From Pristionchus mayeri (lineage: Eukaryota; Nematoda; Chromadorea; Rhabditida; Neodiplogasteridae), in contig BTRK01000004.1 of assembly GCA_036245805.1 (NCBI GenBank), positions 24,628,619-24,692,618 on the forward strand: a DNA stretch of 64,000 nucleotides, written 5' to 3'. The position numbers were made by a program, and so were the translations under genes. Below the pieces are notes generated by a model. That model had not been told where the DNA came from. It did no database searches and worked only from the letters and a program-made list of their open reading frames with translations. Below are positions 48,401-61,204 of the stretch, piece after piece. Positions within the stretch are counted from its first letter, which is position 1. Every line of letters begins with the position of its first letter.

Positions 48401-50071
48401 CAATAGCTCCGTTTTTCAGCACTACATAAAACATATATCCTAGAAACATCTTAATTCACTAATTATTCATACTCAAAAGCACATTAGTCTGCCTTAGATG
48501 GAATTTATTCGAATTATTTACCACATTCTCACATTTGGGGCCAAATTTCGGGATGAGGTGTCGAACCAATTTCTTCCCATATATTTTTCCTATACATATG
48601 AATGTATGTTCTCTTGTTTTATGCAAAATAAATCCAGTGCAAATCGCCTGCGTGATGGTGAAAACAATTAATTTCTGTTTTCAATTTAGTTTTTTTTCGT
48701 GAGAACAACTCTCTTTAGGTGTAAAAGTTTCAATTCTTGATCCCAAGAGAAGTGGTCAACATAAAAGTTGTTCCGAATAATTTTCTGATCATTTTGAGAC
48801 CAATTCCACCTCTATAGCACGTCTGGGAGCTGATATGCGGCATATCCGGCTATGAAACCGGAAAATTCCTAAAAGCCGGCTCTGGGACCAAAGACCTATA
48901 TTTTTCGAAACCTTGTTACTACGGTATTCTCCCAACATAATATGGACTAAATCCGGTTCAACGTTTTTGAAAATGTTCCCACATACCTCCAGTGACTCGT
49001 GATACACGTGCTAACGAGTAGAAGGATCTATGTCATATAAACTTTAGTATATTTTGTACTAACTATTCTGGATGAGATTCGAATCACATTCACAGAGAAT
49101 CGGATGGCTATGTCAACTTCTGAGCTCGGGAAAAAGGAAGCTTACTTTTTATATCTACAGGCTCGGCAAACGTTCCGATGTTCTGCAATTCAATTGCGTT
49201 TTCTTCAAATTCCAATTAAATTCTCACGCGTCTCCATAAGCACTCAATATATTTACTTTCTACGATAATTTTTTTAAGTGCGATGACTTTAGTACGATTG
49301 AAGATTAAAGATGAACATTATGACTATGAGACGGAGCCCGAATCTTCTCGGCATTTGCTTGATTATCATCGGTGTCCGACTCACCTTTGATCACGGGGCA
49401 ATCTCCATCGAAGCGACAATTGTACTGACGACGACTCCACACACTCAAATGACAGGCTGAGGGGGAGGGGGGGGGGGAAGGGGTACTGACCTCCTTCTGA
49501 AGAATCCCTTGCAACCATTGCAGGCATTGACTCCATAGTGCTTTCCGAAAGCGATGTCTCCACAGACTCGACAGATGAGATGAGAGGAGGAAGAGGATGG
49601 AGGGGGAAGGAGAAGGGAGGAAGGAGGTAGAAGGGAGAAGAGTGGATGGACGGGCACACAAGAGGGAGGTTCGTCATCTACATCTGCATATCTCCATTCT
49701 CCTTCGTCATCATTCACTGCACTCACTTGGCATCGATGCCAGATGCTCGTCCATCGATTGACTCGAAGAGGAAGGAAGACAAGGGAAGCGAGTGTCTGCA
49801 ACTTAGCATCAATCCATCTACGAGTTATCTCAATCACTTTCATCATTCCAAATCCTCTCCCATTCAATCTGATTAGCTAGCAAATGAGTGTGCAAAGATT
49901 CGATTACTATTTTTTTCTTAGTTTCCCCGAAAGAAGAGTGGCATGTATTGTGGAGGGAGAGGACTGGCAACGGAACTCACTCGCACTTTCGAATCCACCC
50001 GAATCCATTGGTTCCATCTTCTCTATCAATTGAGCCAAAAAGGGATCTATCAACATTCTCTGAGTGGCCAT
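45466..50071 (-). CDS. nhr: Nuclear hormone receptor (HNF4-derived supplementary type)
   Basis: A ligand-regulated type transcription factor. The start [14 protein letters not shown] at 50071 joins through exons 49981-50071, 49727-49795, 49491-49683 and 49385-49443 in frame. The DNA-binding domain reads [20 protein letters not shown], then CKGFFRR, then [15 protein letters not shown]4 zinc modules with P-box CNGCKG. The rest of zinc finger 2 may be in a small exon near 46970-46997 ([10 protein letters not shown]), and I could not find the canonical CRYCR block. The ligand-binding domain is clear: [106 protein letters not shown]. The C-terminal end is uncertain. A 2.4-kb intron holds a palindrome. 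Confidence 0.85.
46500..46545. repeat. G-rich intron tract
   Basis: [24 protein letters not shown] run in a nuclear receptor intron. Another is at 46812-46864. Confidence 0.7.
47110..49015. repeat. 1.9-kb palindrome with ~900-bp arms in a receptor intron
   Basis: Arms 47110-48010 and 48110-49015 are inverted copies. The same 67-70-codon peptide ([20 protein letters not shown] versus [20 protein letters not shown]) can be read inward from both ends, a by-product of the symmetry. A related old fragment is at 13980-14460. The termini include ATCACGAGTCA and its inverse. Confidence 0.85.
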
Positions 50072-51092
50072 CAATATAGAAAAAACTAAATAATATATTT
50101 ATTTTTCCCATTTCTCGTTGAATTTCAATCATAGTGAGGATAGACTTGTGTATGAAGTGATTGAAAAGTAGGGAAGATGGAAATTTGAAAAAGCAAATAC
50201 AAGAAAAGTAGATGAAACCACGTGGAGACGGAGTGAATGAGAGAAGAGAGGCAAGAAGAGAGAAAGAGAGAAAGAGTGGAAAGAGAAGAGAAGAGTAGAG
50301 ACACTCGAATGTAGATACGCTTCGAGATTAGTGAGAGAAAGCGAGCAGAACTCAATCGGATTGACTGTCAAGTTGAGAAAAGAAGAGCAATTAATTTGAA
50401 GAGAGAACATAGAAAAGAAAAGTGTGCATTGCATAATATTCATTGAATGAGAAGAGGGAGTTTACATGCAAGAGCAAAGGAACTTGATAGATAACCTTTC
50501 TTCTCTATCGTAGAAGGAGCGTCATGAGGAGCAGAGAGAGAGAAGAGAGAGGTGGGGAGGGGAGGGGGGAAGGGAGGAGAGAGAGAAAGAGGGATTGGGG
50601 AGAGTAACCATGGAAATGATGGAAGAGAGGGCACATTTACAGGTGATCGATAGATAAGAAGAAGAGGGAGAGAGAAAGAGAGAGAAAGAGCGAGGTGAGA
50701 GGAGAAGAAGATGGGGAGTTTCATTCGTATAGAGACGGGAAGAGAGAGAGATCAATGAAGTACACCGATGTATGAACAAGGGGAAAGACGTGAGGTGTTG
50801 CTAGTCGAGAGAGAAAGAGAGACGGGAGAGAGGTGACAGAGAGAAGGGGAAGAGGGGGAGAGGGAAGAGAGAAGAAGAGGAGGAGAAGAATAAGAAGAAG
50901 CAGAGTGTGAACAAGTGGGATATGGTGAGAGCAGGAGACGAGCTAAAACCACACAGAGAGCCTCATACTTCAAAAGCAACTTTCAAAGCTGTGACTACGA
51001 CTTGTGTATCAACTTATCATTAAGTGTTCATTTTATCGAAAGGCCTATCTGGTTACGGATAATTATAGTGATTTTTTTGAAAGAAGGGTTAA
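50072..51092. other. Purine-rich region upstream of the nuclear receptor
   Basis: 50200-50930 is dominated by GA-rich sequence (CT-rich on the gene's strand), probably promoter-proximal low complexity. No ORF with non-repetitive composition. Confidence 0.5.
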
Positions 51093-51318
51093 AGTTACCG
51101 GACGAGGACGAAACCCTGATCTGACCCTGATCTCGTCGCGTGTACGAGAGAGTATGCAAAAGTGAGAGAGCGCGGGATTACGCTGATCATTTCCTGCTTT
51201 CCCTTGAGGCTATTATTGATTTTTAGCATTTTTGTATATTCATTCTCAACTAATTCAGCCATCGGCTATTCGATGGAGGACAAAAAATAGGGGGTCAATT
51301 TCGTCCTCGTCCGTTAAC
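51093..51318. mobile_element. 226-bp TTAA MITE, copy 1
   Basis: TTAA-flanked, termini AGTTACCGGACGAGGACGAA and inverse. The conserved interior has GAGAGAGTATGCAAAAGTGAG and GCGGGATTACGCTGATCATT. It is inverted relative to the copies at 58430, 59456 and 62826. Confidence 0.9.
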
Positions 51319-51685
51319 TTTAAATTGATCTCAAGTAAATCAGTTAGACGACGGAATATGTAGATGAGACAACTGGAGTTAACATTATCCATTGACTGAA
51401 CTCGTCTCACAACTAAATCGTGGCAAATAACGGATGAAAAGACACATTGAGAGAATCTGAGATACGGACTATCTTTGAATGATCACACCTACTAAACTGA
51501 TTAGAAAGAATATGGGGAGTGAGATTTCCTACCGACATCTGAAGAAATGATTCAAAGACGAAACCTCGAGGATTGAAGAGAGAAGAGAGAAGGTACCACG
51601 GGAGGAGAGACAAATAGGGATTGACCAATACATTAAGGTACAGAACGAGTAAATGTGCACCCTCAGTGGGGGGAGGGGGGATAGT
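51319..51685. other. Gap between MITE copy 1 and the OTU gene stop
   Basis: No coding signal. The 71-codon minus ORF 51413-51628 is not recognisable. Confidence 0.4.
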
Positions 51686-54600
51686 CTAGTCCTTGCTCCC
51701 TCCTTGTCCGTCGGGTCTTCGTCTGTACTCAGTGAGGAATGTCTGCTGAGAGAGGACTAAGGCCTCAGCGAGGGAAGATTCCTGCGAGAAGGATGGATAA
51801 GAAGATGAGTGCGAGAGTGCGAGAGAGTACTCACATAGTTGGAGTCCTCATTCCATTCGAGTGCCTCTGCCATGAGTAGTTCCTCGTAGAGAGAAGACTG
51901 CTTCGGACGATCCCTTCCTACTACCATTACTCAGTCTCTACTCTTGTCCAACCAACTATCACAACCAACTATATTTACTTGTTCGAAAGCATTTTTAATA
52001 CTTGGTCAGACTTTTGATAAATTACGCATACTCAAAATATGCATTCTTCACCAGAGCACCTATATTGACATGGGAAAGGAAGGATAAGCAGGTAGTCTCA
52101 CCACTGGAAGATGATTGAACTGGAGCACTTCTCTCCGGAGTGTCCATATCCCTGGATGAGCATGGTTGAGGGGAAGCAGGGGGAGGGTGAGGGATGGAGG
52201 AAGAGGAGCTCTCTCCTCTTCTCGACGACGACGCCTCCGATCCCTCCACTGATCGGGCGTACTCCATGTACGACGCACGCAGCACCTACACAACCTCCAC
52301 TCATCAACTACTCCCTCTTGAGTGGTCGACCTGATCTTTGAGATCCTCCTCCGTCCTCTCCCAATCAGTCATACTCATCTTGTCATTCAGCATTGCCTGC
52401 TCTATCTGATGCATCTCACTGCAATTCCTCCCATCAATACCTTCTCCCCTGATACTCATTCAACGGAAGAAAGACTCCCTCGCATTCCTCTCCTCTAGAG
52501 AACAGATACATCACGAAATAAATAGATTAGTGAGTGATTGATGCTCCTCCTTCTCCTTTACTCTGTACCTCTTCGAGATGGCATCAGCTATTAGTTGTCT
52601 ATCTGCGAGTCCTGGCTCGAACGAGGGCAACCCGAGGCCGACTCCTACTGTAGCGACTCGTGGATCGATCACTCAACTAGTCATTCCATTCCAATTCCCT
52701 TCCTCACTCTCACCAGCATTGTAGTGAGTGCTTCCATGGTAGGACAGTCTTATTGGAGCATTTATTTCGTCTTCCTTCTCTTTCTTCTCATTCGAACCAC
52801 TGTTCCCTGCAGAGAATGAGGAAGACGAAGAGGAAGAGGAAGCACCACTTGACTTGGGGTGAAACACATTGATCGGATCTTAAATTAAATAGTTCTACTT
52901 TACCACCATTTCCATTTTCACAATGATATTCGAAAGGTTAAGTTTAGGAGAAACTATCTGAGCCAGTGAAGATATGCTTGGGGCAAAGTTCGAAAAATCG
53001 AGTTCCTTCACATTGCGTGCATCTCACAATTTTTCGAAATTTCCTCCTAGCAACCATTTTGAATAAACCATATCTTAAAAATGACAGGAAAAATAGATTA
53101 CCATAGACACTAAATTTCATCCTGCTCACTTTTCAAGTCGTCGTGAAGATTCAAAATTTCGATATTATTAAGAGACCCTCCACGAGAAAACTTAACAACT
53201 GTGCAGGGGTCCACGGATGGCAAAAAATTCAATAATCTCCATATTTTTTTTTTGAAGTGTACACCCCGAGTGCTGATTGATGGCCGCAATAGATAAGTTT
53301 GGGGGTCTATTTTTGAAAAATTTTCAGGTACCCCATTTTGGGGGTCGAAAAAATCCTAGAATCGTACCAAGCCCCGCCCCCTGTGTCTCCTTCTCATTAT
53401 AAAGTTACTGTGAACCTGAGATACATGACTACTTAAGGATAGAATGTTGTTTAAAGTTTTGCTTAGACTGCTTAGGCTTGGATTTCAGTTGCTTAAATCT
53501 AGGTACTCTACCACGTCCCCGAGGGCGTGGGACCAAGAGGGCAGGGCTTGGTAGGCTTCTATGAAAGTTCCAAAAAATGTATGTCACAGAATTAGATGAG
53601 ATATACATTTTCTGACGTAATTTCACTCGTAGAAAACGAATTTCGATATTCCAATGCGAGAAAATGCGAAATAAAAAATGTTAGGTCGAAAAAGCACATT
53701 TTTGGTCAATTTTTTCCCATTTTCTAAATTTTCTAATTTTGTGCGCAGATTGTCGATACGATTTTTGGAATCTACACATAAAAGTATGCATAAGAGCTCG
53801 TTTGCGTAAGAATCGGACAATTGTTGGCACAACCTAAAATAATCAATTCTCTTTAACGTCGTTATTTGGGATAATCTGACCCGCTGAAGACGATAGACAT
53901 ACTCATTTTGTCCAAATATTGGTGGTTGGCTCCAGACGGCGTGACGTCAGTTTCTACAAATATCTCATATCTGGATGCAGGATATCGCAAAAATTACGAA
54001 AAAATAACTACCGGCGCAGAATTTCATGGGGATCTCAGCTATCCAATTAATTTGTCATAAAATAGTAAAACTAAATAGTAATAATTAAGTTTTTAATGCG
54101 TTCAAAATTCTCGAGGAGACTAGGCTTGATCTGACGGGCATGACGAGAGAAATCTAAATCTGTTTTAAAATGTGAGAAAATCCATCGCGGTAAGGTTTTT
54201 GCTCTAATTTAGTGAACCTTTTTGCGACTAAAGTCAGGCATTCCAACGAGAAGTCCCTTGATTTACCCGAGTCTCCCAGACTGGTGACCTCCGAGGCGCA
54301 GGGGGGGGGGGGGGGGGGGGAGATGGGAAGAGGTCACGAGGCAGAGAGACTTGACTTTAATCGCAAAAATGCTCACTAAATTGTAGCAAAAACCTTACCG
54401 CGGTGGATTTTCTCAAATTTTAAGACAGACTTGGATTCCTATCTTCATGCCCGTCAGATCAAGCCTAGTCTCCCCGAGAACTTTGCACGCATTAAAAGCT
54501 TAATTATCACTAATTAGTTTTAATTTTCTATGAAAAATGAATTGGATAGCTGTAATCCTCATCAAATTCTGCCCGTGTAGTTATTTTGACTTAATTTTAG

Positions 54601-57600
54601 CGATATCCTGAATCCAGATATGTGAAAATGGTAGAAATTGGCGTCATGCCTTCTGGAGCCAACCACAAATATTTGATCAAAATGAGTGTGCTTATCGTCT
54701 TCAGCGGGTCAGAGTACCCCAATTCACAAAGTTTCAGAGATTTGACCTTTTTTGGCCTATGCCAAATTTCCTCAGAATTGCCCGATTCTTACGCAAACGG
54801 GCTCATAACAAGGGCAAAATTAGAATTTTAAAATGACATATATTTGAGATATGTTGATTCAAATGACGATTTTGTCGCTAAATCTGTCAATGTGCCTTCA
54901 TGGATAGTGTCATATTTTGAAAACGAATGCATCCAATGGTCCAAAAACATTTCAGTATATCTATTTTAGTATATTGTTCGTGTTTCCATACCTAGAGACA
55001 TGATCTTTAGCAAAATTGTAAATCTCATTTTTTGAACCTGACCAGAGGGACAAAAAGTCGAATTCGCAGAAGCATGGGTAAAAGATGTTTTCAAACGTAT
55101 TTTCACTCGTTGAGACCGATTTTTCATGGAAAGGTCTTGAAAAAATGTTTTAACGTTGTTATGATTTTTGGCCTGTTTTGATTATTCGAATTTTTGACAT
55201 TTTCGAAATTCGATTTTTATTTCCGCAGTACCTAAAATGTTGAAAATTATTGTATTAATAAAACAAAAACATTTGCATATCATTACGGATACAAATATTG
55301 AAAATTCTTCATTCAACGTGACGGCATATTTGTTGATTTACCCACAAAAGCGCCATTTGAATCAACATATCTAAAATATATGTCATTTTAAAATTCTAAT
55401 TTTTTCCTGTTATACATACTTTTATGTGTAGATTCCAAAAATCGTATTGACAATCTGCGCACAAAATTAGAAAATTTAGAAAATGGCAAAAACCAAAAAG
55501 TGCTTTTTCGACCTAACATTAGCAAAGGCATTTAGGGACCACTGAACCGGGAATTTCAAAATCAAAACCGTCAAAAAGGTTGTTATCAATTTAGTAAACA
55601 TCGTCACGTTGAAATTTCATTTATCTCGATTCTAAAGAGTATTCATCTTAGCGTTTCCAACAGCGAATAAATAGGAATGAGTCAGCAAAAATTGTCAAAA
55701 ATGAAAAGTTTCTATCAATGGGATTTTTTGTCCCATTCAACTGTCCCACCATCCTTATTCGTAGTTACAAAGCATATGTCCTTTCCCTCTTTGACTTTGC
55801 ATCTCCTTTTTGGAATCCTCACTATATATCTGAAAATCAGGGGGGGGGGGGGGTGACAAAACGGAAACAATTCACAGCTCTCTCGGGATTTGACCTAGGG
55901 ACGTGTGAGTTGTTCCATTGTTACCAGTATGCGCTCCACTACATTTGCATACATACGTCTTCTTACCAGGCGATCATGAGTTTCAACGTATAGGGGGTCA
56001 TGGAAACGCATAAACCATGACCCCCGGGTCATTGATTTGGAGTGGAACTCATGATCGCCTGGTAAGAAGACGTATGAAAGCAAATGTAGTGGACCGCATA
56101 CAGGTAACAATGCAACAACTCACACGCCCCTAGGTCAAATCCCGGGGGAGCTGTGAATTGTTTCCGTTTTGTCACCCCCCCCCCCCCCCGAAAATGAGAA
56201 TCTTGAAAAAGTACAACATATTTTTACCCAACAAGTAGTTTATCGTTGTTTCCCCTCCCCTTCCTATCCTCTTTCCCTACCTTCTTATACTGATCGCATG
56301 AAAATTCTTGGCCTGCACTCGCTTACTGAGATACCTGCACATACCATATTTTTGCAGATTTTATCTCGGGGGTCCTGATAGTTTCCCAGGTCGTCAAAAC
56401 TCTCTTAATGGGCTGCACGGTTCACCCGTTGTGAAATGAAACTCACAAGGTCGCAGGTTCGAGTCCCCGGCGCATGCAAAACAATTTGTGCCGACGTGGT
56501 AACGCAAGGAATAACATAATGCATGATTATTTCTATGAAAACCAATTGCAAAATACAACTTTTCCTTTGCCGGGACTCGAACCTGCCACCTTGTGAGGTG
56601 CATTTCACGAAGGGTGAACCGTGCAGCCCATTACGAGAGGTTTGACGACCTGGGAGACTACCAGGACCCCCGAAATAAAATCTGCAAAAAAATATGGTAT
56701 ATGCAGAATTTCAAGCTCTACAAACTGGTAAAGTTTGGAGAGGCGCAAAAAATATTGGCTCCTGTGGTAAAATAAAAACTAAATGTCTGACATGCATCTG
56801 CTGCAAGGGTATAAAAATAAATGTCTGACATGCATCTGCTGCAAGGGTATAAAAATAAATGTCTGACATGCATCTGCTGCAAGGGTCGCAAAAGTGAGAA
56901 ACGAAAAAAGTGAGCCAAAATGTTCAGTTTGATCATAAACACACTTTTATAATAAAAAACCACCACTTTTACGGGTGGAAACCCCTAAAACCAAGCCCCT
57001 TCGACTTAACTTTGCAGCAGCCTGCTGTAGCTGCAACGCATGATAAAAATCTAAAACTTCGGATTTTGTCTTAACCAATCAAATTCTTAATAGAAACATG
57101 AGAAACACGATTTTCGAAAATTCGAATGTCAACTGAAAACGCCGATTTGTCCCGATTCTCTCGTGAGAGGCCTGATATCAGCTCATAAGGAACTTGACCT
57201 ACCGAAAATTTGTTGACACGATGAACTGATGCGGAGCCAATTTCTCCAAATGAAATGCAGTGCTTACAAGGCCAATTTAGGATTTCATGTGATTATTTAT
57301 ATTATAGATAAATTCTGCATTTTCAATTATCCAGAATTATACAATTTAAAAAAATTAGAAGCGCAATTTTGATTTAGCGGTGGTCCCTAAAAGGCATTGT
57401 GGGTTGCACGGTGCTGAGCGTGAACTTCACTTTCTGATTTTTTAAGCCTGCCTATCCTTGGAAAGCGTGATCTGGATGCCTCCATAAATGACCCCCGCAC
57501 TATACTCACCCAGTAAGTACTATCTGTACACGCAATTTGAAGGAACTCGTTTTTTTTCTAACTTTGCCAAGATTCTTCACAAATAAGTCCGCTGACGCAG

Positions 57601-59352
57601 AGTCTCTAACTGTGAAAGAAAATGGTGGAACTAACTTATATTGTACTCGTAAATCTCGATGGGTCGATTGTATATCTCTGAGATGGCCTGCAGTTCCACG
57701 TGGTTACCATGCACTGTCGGACGGCGTTTACGCTGGAAGAGGAGGACGAGCACTCACGAGTCAGGAATACTTAGTGATCAGGGAAAGAGAGGACGAGCAC
57801 TCACGAGTCAGGAATACTTAGTGATCAGGGAAAGAGAGGACGAGCACTCACGAGTCAGGAATACTTAGTGATCAGGGAAAGAGAGGACGAGCACTCACGA
57901 GTCAGGAATACTTAGTGATCAGGGAAAGAGAGGACGAGCACTCACGAGTCAGGAATACTTAGTGATCAGGGAAAGAGAGGACGAGCACTCACGAGTCAGG
58001 AATACTTAGTGATCAGGGAAAGAGAGGACGAGCACTCACGAGTCAGGAATACTCAGTGATCAGGGAAAGAGAGGACGAGCACTCACGAGTCAGGAATACT
58101 TAGTGATCAGGGAAAGAGAAAGAGTGAGAGGAACAGGAAAAGGAAATATCAACGAACGGTGATATACGCTTCGAAATCTTCTGTGATGAATTGCTCGAAG
58201 TGTTCTCTGTTCTTCTCCTGAAATCTCATTCATTTCACTTTCCCCATTTTGTGCCTCATTTGTTGTGATTCGAAGGATGCGTTCCATAAATCTAGAAGTG
58301 GGAAAGACTCCACACTGAAAGACCACTTGGTACATGATTAATAAAAAAAATAAGCTCATAGGAAGACAATAAATAAATAAAACCGCAAAATATTAAAATC
58401 GTGTCGTAAATTGATCCCATGATGGTTAAAGTTACCCAACAAGGACGAAATTGACCCATTATTGTTTGTCCTCCATCGAATAGCCGATTGTTGAATTAGT
58501 ATAGAATGAATATACAAAAATGCTAAAAATCAATAAAAGCCTCAAGGGAAAGCCGGAAATGATCAGCGTAATCCCGCGCTCTCTCACTTTTGCATACTCT
58601 CTCGTACACGCGACGGGATGAGGGTCAGATCAGGGTTTCGTCTTTGTTGGGTAACTTTAATAGCACAAGCCGTAAAATGAGTTGAAGTGACCCTGATTGG
58701 CATGCATTCGTTCCTCCACTCACCATGTAGTCCAAACAGAGTCTTCTCACTTCACCGTGCATCCCCTCATCTCCGTAGATCTCAAGGGGATTATTCTGGA
58801 CAGTCTCTAACTCGCCTTCTCTCACCTGATGAGATACTCCTCTGAAGAGACAAGCACCATCCCCCACCATCTTCTTGATATCCAGTCCTCTCTCGTCCTT
58901 CAATCGACTCTCGAAGTTCCTTTCCATCTACAAATGATTCCCGACTGTTTCTCTCCTCTCCTCTCCCCTGCTCTACCTCTTCATCTCTGAATCCTCTATC
59001 GTACTCATCGTCTGAATTGGGTCCTTCATGTTCTCCGTTGGCAGAAGAGACCGTCTCTTCCCTCGACTCTGCCCACTCTCCGATTAGCAAGGATTGAGAT
59101 GGAAGGAGTACCTCTTGGACTGATGAGTACTTGAGTGGGAGGGAGGGATGGAGGGAGGGAAAGGGAGGAGAGCGACGATGAGACTCCTGCCTTCCACACA
59201 CGGGCTACCTTCCGAGGAGGGCCGGGAGAGAGAGGGGAAGGATGGGAATGAGGGAGTGACGAATGAGAAGAGTGGCTGATAACAGGAGGAGAGATTCCCA
59301 GTCGATGAGAATGAGAAGAGCATGATTGGCCACTACAACACTCACCATTCAT
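51686..59352 (-). CDS. OTUD5: OTUD5-type OTU-domain deubiquitinase
   Basis: An OTU-family cysteine protease that removes ubiquitin chains. Minus exons: about 58978-59045 ([12 protein letters not shown]), 58826-58927, 58724-58780, 58158-58217, 57636-57732, 52714-52878, 52569-52671, 52331-52418, 52102-52285, 51835-51897, 51686-51781. Catalytic motif [15 protein letters not shown] (Asp and Cys), [53 protein letters not shown] (His). After the OTU domain: [12 protein letters not shown], a Ser-rich insert, [60 protein letters not shown] and final [11 protein letters not shown], all matching the order of human OTUD5. The N-terminus is low-complexity and its start is uncertain. Introns hold palindromes, a minisatellite and a MITE. 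Confidence 0.9.
53660..55520. repeat. Nested inverted-repeat complex
   Basis: The outer arms 53668-53790 and 55425-55515 match inverted (GTTAGGTCGAAAAAGCAC). The middle arms 53795-54290 and 54330-54815 match (GTTTGCGTAAGAATCGG). The inner arms 54835-54880 and 55365-55400 match (ATATATTTGAGATATGTTGA and its inverse). GTTTGC.TAAGAA resembles part of TTAA element 'a' (11269), suggesting distant relationship. Confidence 0.65.
54299..54321 (+). repeat. Poly-G run of about 21
   Basis: Uninterrupted G tract close to the centre of the inverted-repeat complex. Capable of G-quadruplex formation. Confidence 0.9.
55835..56185. repeat. Foldback with G13/C14 ends and B-box-like motif
   Basis: GTGACAAAACGGAAACAATT near 55852 is matched by its inverse near 56155, bounded by a G run and a C run. 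GATCATGAGTTTCA..CCATGACCCCC forms the centre. The minus strand near 55890 has AGGTCAAATCCCG, close to a B box. Confidence 0.75.
56345..56715. repeat. Foldback with tRNA-like arms
   Basis: ATGGGCTGCACGGTTCACCC near 56408 has its inverse near 56614. Each arm includes GGTTCGAGTCCC, a perfect B-box match, with GGCTGCACGGTTCACCC placed like a degenerate tRNA 5' part. Confidence 0.75.
56775..56890. repeat. Three-copy 38-bp tandem
   Basis: AATGTCTGACATGCATCTGC plus TGCAAGGGTATAAAAATA is repeated three times. Confidence 0.9.
57744..58128. repeat. 47-bp minisatellite, about 8 copies, in an OTU-gene intron
   Basis: The unit GGACGAGCACTCACGAGTCA plus GGAATACTTAGTGATCAGGGAAAGAGA repeats with a 47-bp period and almost no variation (one copy has CTCAG for TTAG). 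The coding-strand inverse starts immediately 5' of the CCAG acceptor of the [11 protein letters not shown] exon. Confidence 0.92.
58430..58656. mobile_element. 226-bp TTAA MITE, copy 2
   Basis: TTAA on both sides, ends AGTTACCCAACAAGGACGAA and inverse. Inserted in an intron of the OTU gene. Confidence 0.9.
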
Positions 59353-59930
59353 ATCTATAGTAGTGGATAGCTCCGAATTGAGATTCCCCTTTATGAGAAT
59401 GAGGGCACTTTCCTAGAAGCATACCAAGCCCCTTCCTCTTTATAATGCTAGTTAAAGTTACCGGACGAGGACAAAATTAACCCCCTATTTTTTGTCCTCC
59501 ATCGAATAGCCGATGGCTGAATTAGTTGAAAATGAATGTACAAAAATGCTAAAAAATCAACAATAGCCTCAAGGGAAAGCCGGAAATGATCAGCGTAATC
59601 CCGCGCTCTCTCACTTTTGCATACTCTCTCGTACACGCGACGAGATCAGGGTCAGATCAGGGTTTCGTCCTCGTCCGGTATCTTTAAGGAATGGCTTAGA
59701 TTGATTGGGGATCTGGATACACTACTGAACGAGACGGGGCGGGTAGGTTTCCAGTAAAGATGAGAATGGGACTCACCCCGACCCCTCTCCTCTCCATTCA
59801 TCACCTCGCTTCTCGTCCTTCCTCAACTTCTTCCCTTTCGTTGTTGGTAGGATGGTCATTACTATGCTGTCGTACTAATTCGGTTCTCAACATGTACTCC
59901 AGTGAGTTCAGTCAAGGGAAATCTATTCAA
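59353..59930. other. Upstream region of the OTU gene
   Basis: Contains MITE copy 3 and no coding signal. Likely includes the promoter. Confidence 0.45.
59456..59682. mobile_element. 226-bp TTAA MITE, copy 3
   Basis: TTAA-flanked, ends AGTTACCGGACGAGGACAAA and the inverse with one change (GGTATCT). About 100 bp upstream of the OTU gene start. Confidence 0.9.
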
Positions 59931-59934
59931 AAAG

Positions 59935-60290
59935 TGGCACTCCTGCAGAAGCCCAGATCGGGGTAACAATAGTGGTGTCAGGCGTAGCCCCAGCCAGGTA
60001 AGTCGTACCTTGATACTGCCGAACCCTTAGACATGTTTGGTTTGTCATACTGTTTAGCCTACACGCGGAGGGAAGCCGCGAAGTGACGCTATTTGGGTTA
60101 GGCATAATTCCAGCATACACTCGACAAGGCGCTAATACAGCGACAGGATTGAGCATTTAGGCTAAAATTTTCCTTAGTATGTCTGAGGGTTCTGCAGTCT
60201 AAGGGTATGTCTTACCTGCTTGGGCTCTACCTCCGATACCATTAACTTCTATTGTTAACCCGATCTGGGCTTCTGCAGGAGTGTCCAAAA
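59935..60290. repeat. 350-bp foldback
   Basis: CACTCCTGCAGAAGCCCAGA near 59938 has its inverse TCTGGGCTTCTGCAGGAGTG near 60265. The arms extend about 130 bp (CCCCAGCCAGGTAAG and CTTACCTGCTTGGG). Confidence 0.8.
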
Positions 60291-61204
60291 AGTATTCCAG
60301 GCGGCAAGTCAACCGTTCATTTGGGAAAAAATATACAGTGAAAACATTTATCAAGAATACGAATTAAAAGAACTATACTTGATCTATTTTTCGAGTCGAT
60401 TTTTAGCTTAGTTAGCACAATATTGATGGAAGTTAGGAAGGGAATGCACTGAGAGAGAGAGGTGCGAGTTGAGCGGCAAGAATAAGAATGAGAAATGAAC
60501 GAATAAATTGATTAGCACTACCATCCTTCATATGGACTGCAGAACGGTAATGAGTAGAGATGAAACAGTGCAATGTACTCTGGGGGAGATTCATTGATAG
60601 GCGAGAGAATCACAATTCTCAGTCAACAATATACAGTTCAGTGTAATACCAGCATAGAACAAATTTAACAAAATAAAGCTATGCAAGCTGGTCATGAACA
60701 TAATGCTGGAAACAATGGAAGCAAAATAATTGTACTATCAATAATAAATAGTGTACGTTAATTAGCGATATAAAAAAGGAAACAGCGTAAAATTGAAGAA
60801 TGTTCCCCTAGGGAGCATTCTTACGCCCATTCGTTTCACTCCAATCGATGAAGAGTGGAATTGTTGTCGCTGGTTGAAAAATGTAAGACTCGTCCCCACA
60901 CACGGCATTTCAGTGTGGGCAATTTTTCCGTGTCGCACTCCGTTACGGGCGCGCCAGACCGGAAACCGGGTTTTAGTCAGTGTGTGCACTGACTAAACCC
61001 AGTTCCGGATGCACTCTCTCCGGGGATTCAAATTTTAAATTATTTTCGTATATTAATATTTACCGGTTTTTCAATCGATTATCCACTTTATATTTTATAG
61101 TTAATCTCATGAAATAGCAAAAAGTTAATCTCATGAAACGGTTTCCAATAATGAAACATAACTACCTAATATATCGCCTAATATGACACCGTACTCGGAC
61201 AAAC
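60291..61204. other. No gene seen
   Basis: Unique-looking AT-rich sequence. A hairpin at 60956-61006 (AACCGGGTTTTAGTCAGTG and inverse) lies in a GC-richer part. The 67-codon frame at 60793-60996 is not recognised. Confidence 0.5.

Larger units (their letters stand above)
52879..57635. other. 4.8-kb OTU-gene intron made of foldbacks and repeats
   Basis: Lies between the EIYEYNI exon and the NPINVFHPK exon, using a TTTAAG acceptor. It contains inverted-repeat complexes at about 53660-55520, 55835-56180 and 56345-56715, a 38-bp tandem and a G21 run. No internal gene. Confidence 0.8.

Noticed and set aside
47103..49007. Pair of ~70-codon ORFs (..[12 protein letters not shown]..) in inverted orientation
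   Set aside because: Same explanation: both arms of a palindrome inside a nuclear-receptor intron, with no domain recognised and no splice support.
59923..60156. 77-codon minus ORF MLNPVAVLAPCRVY..
   Set aside because: It lies entirely in a small foldback element and has no domain signal.
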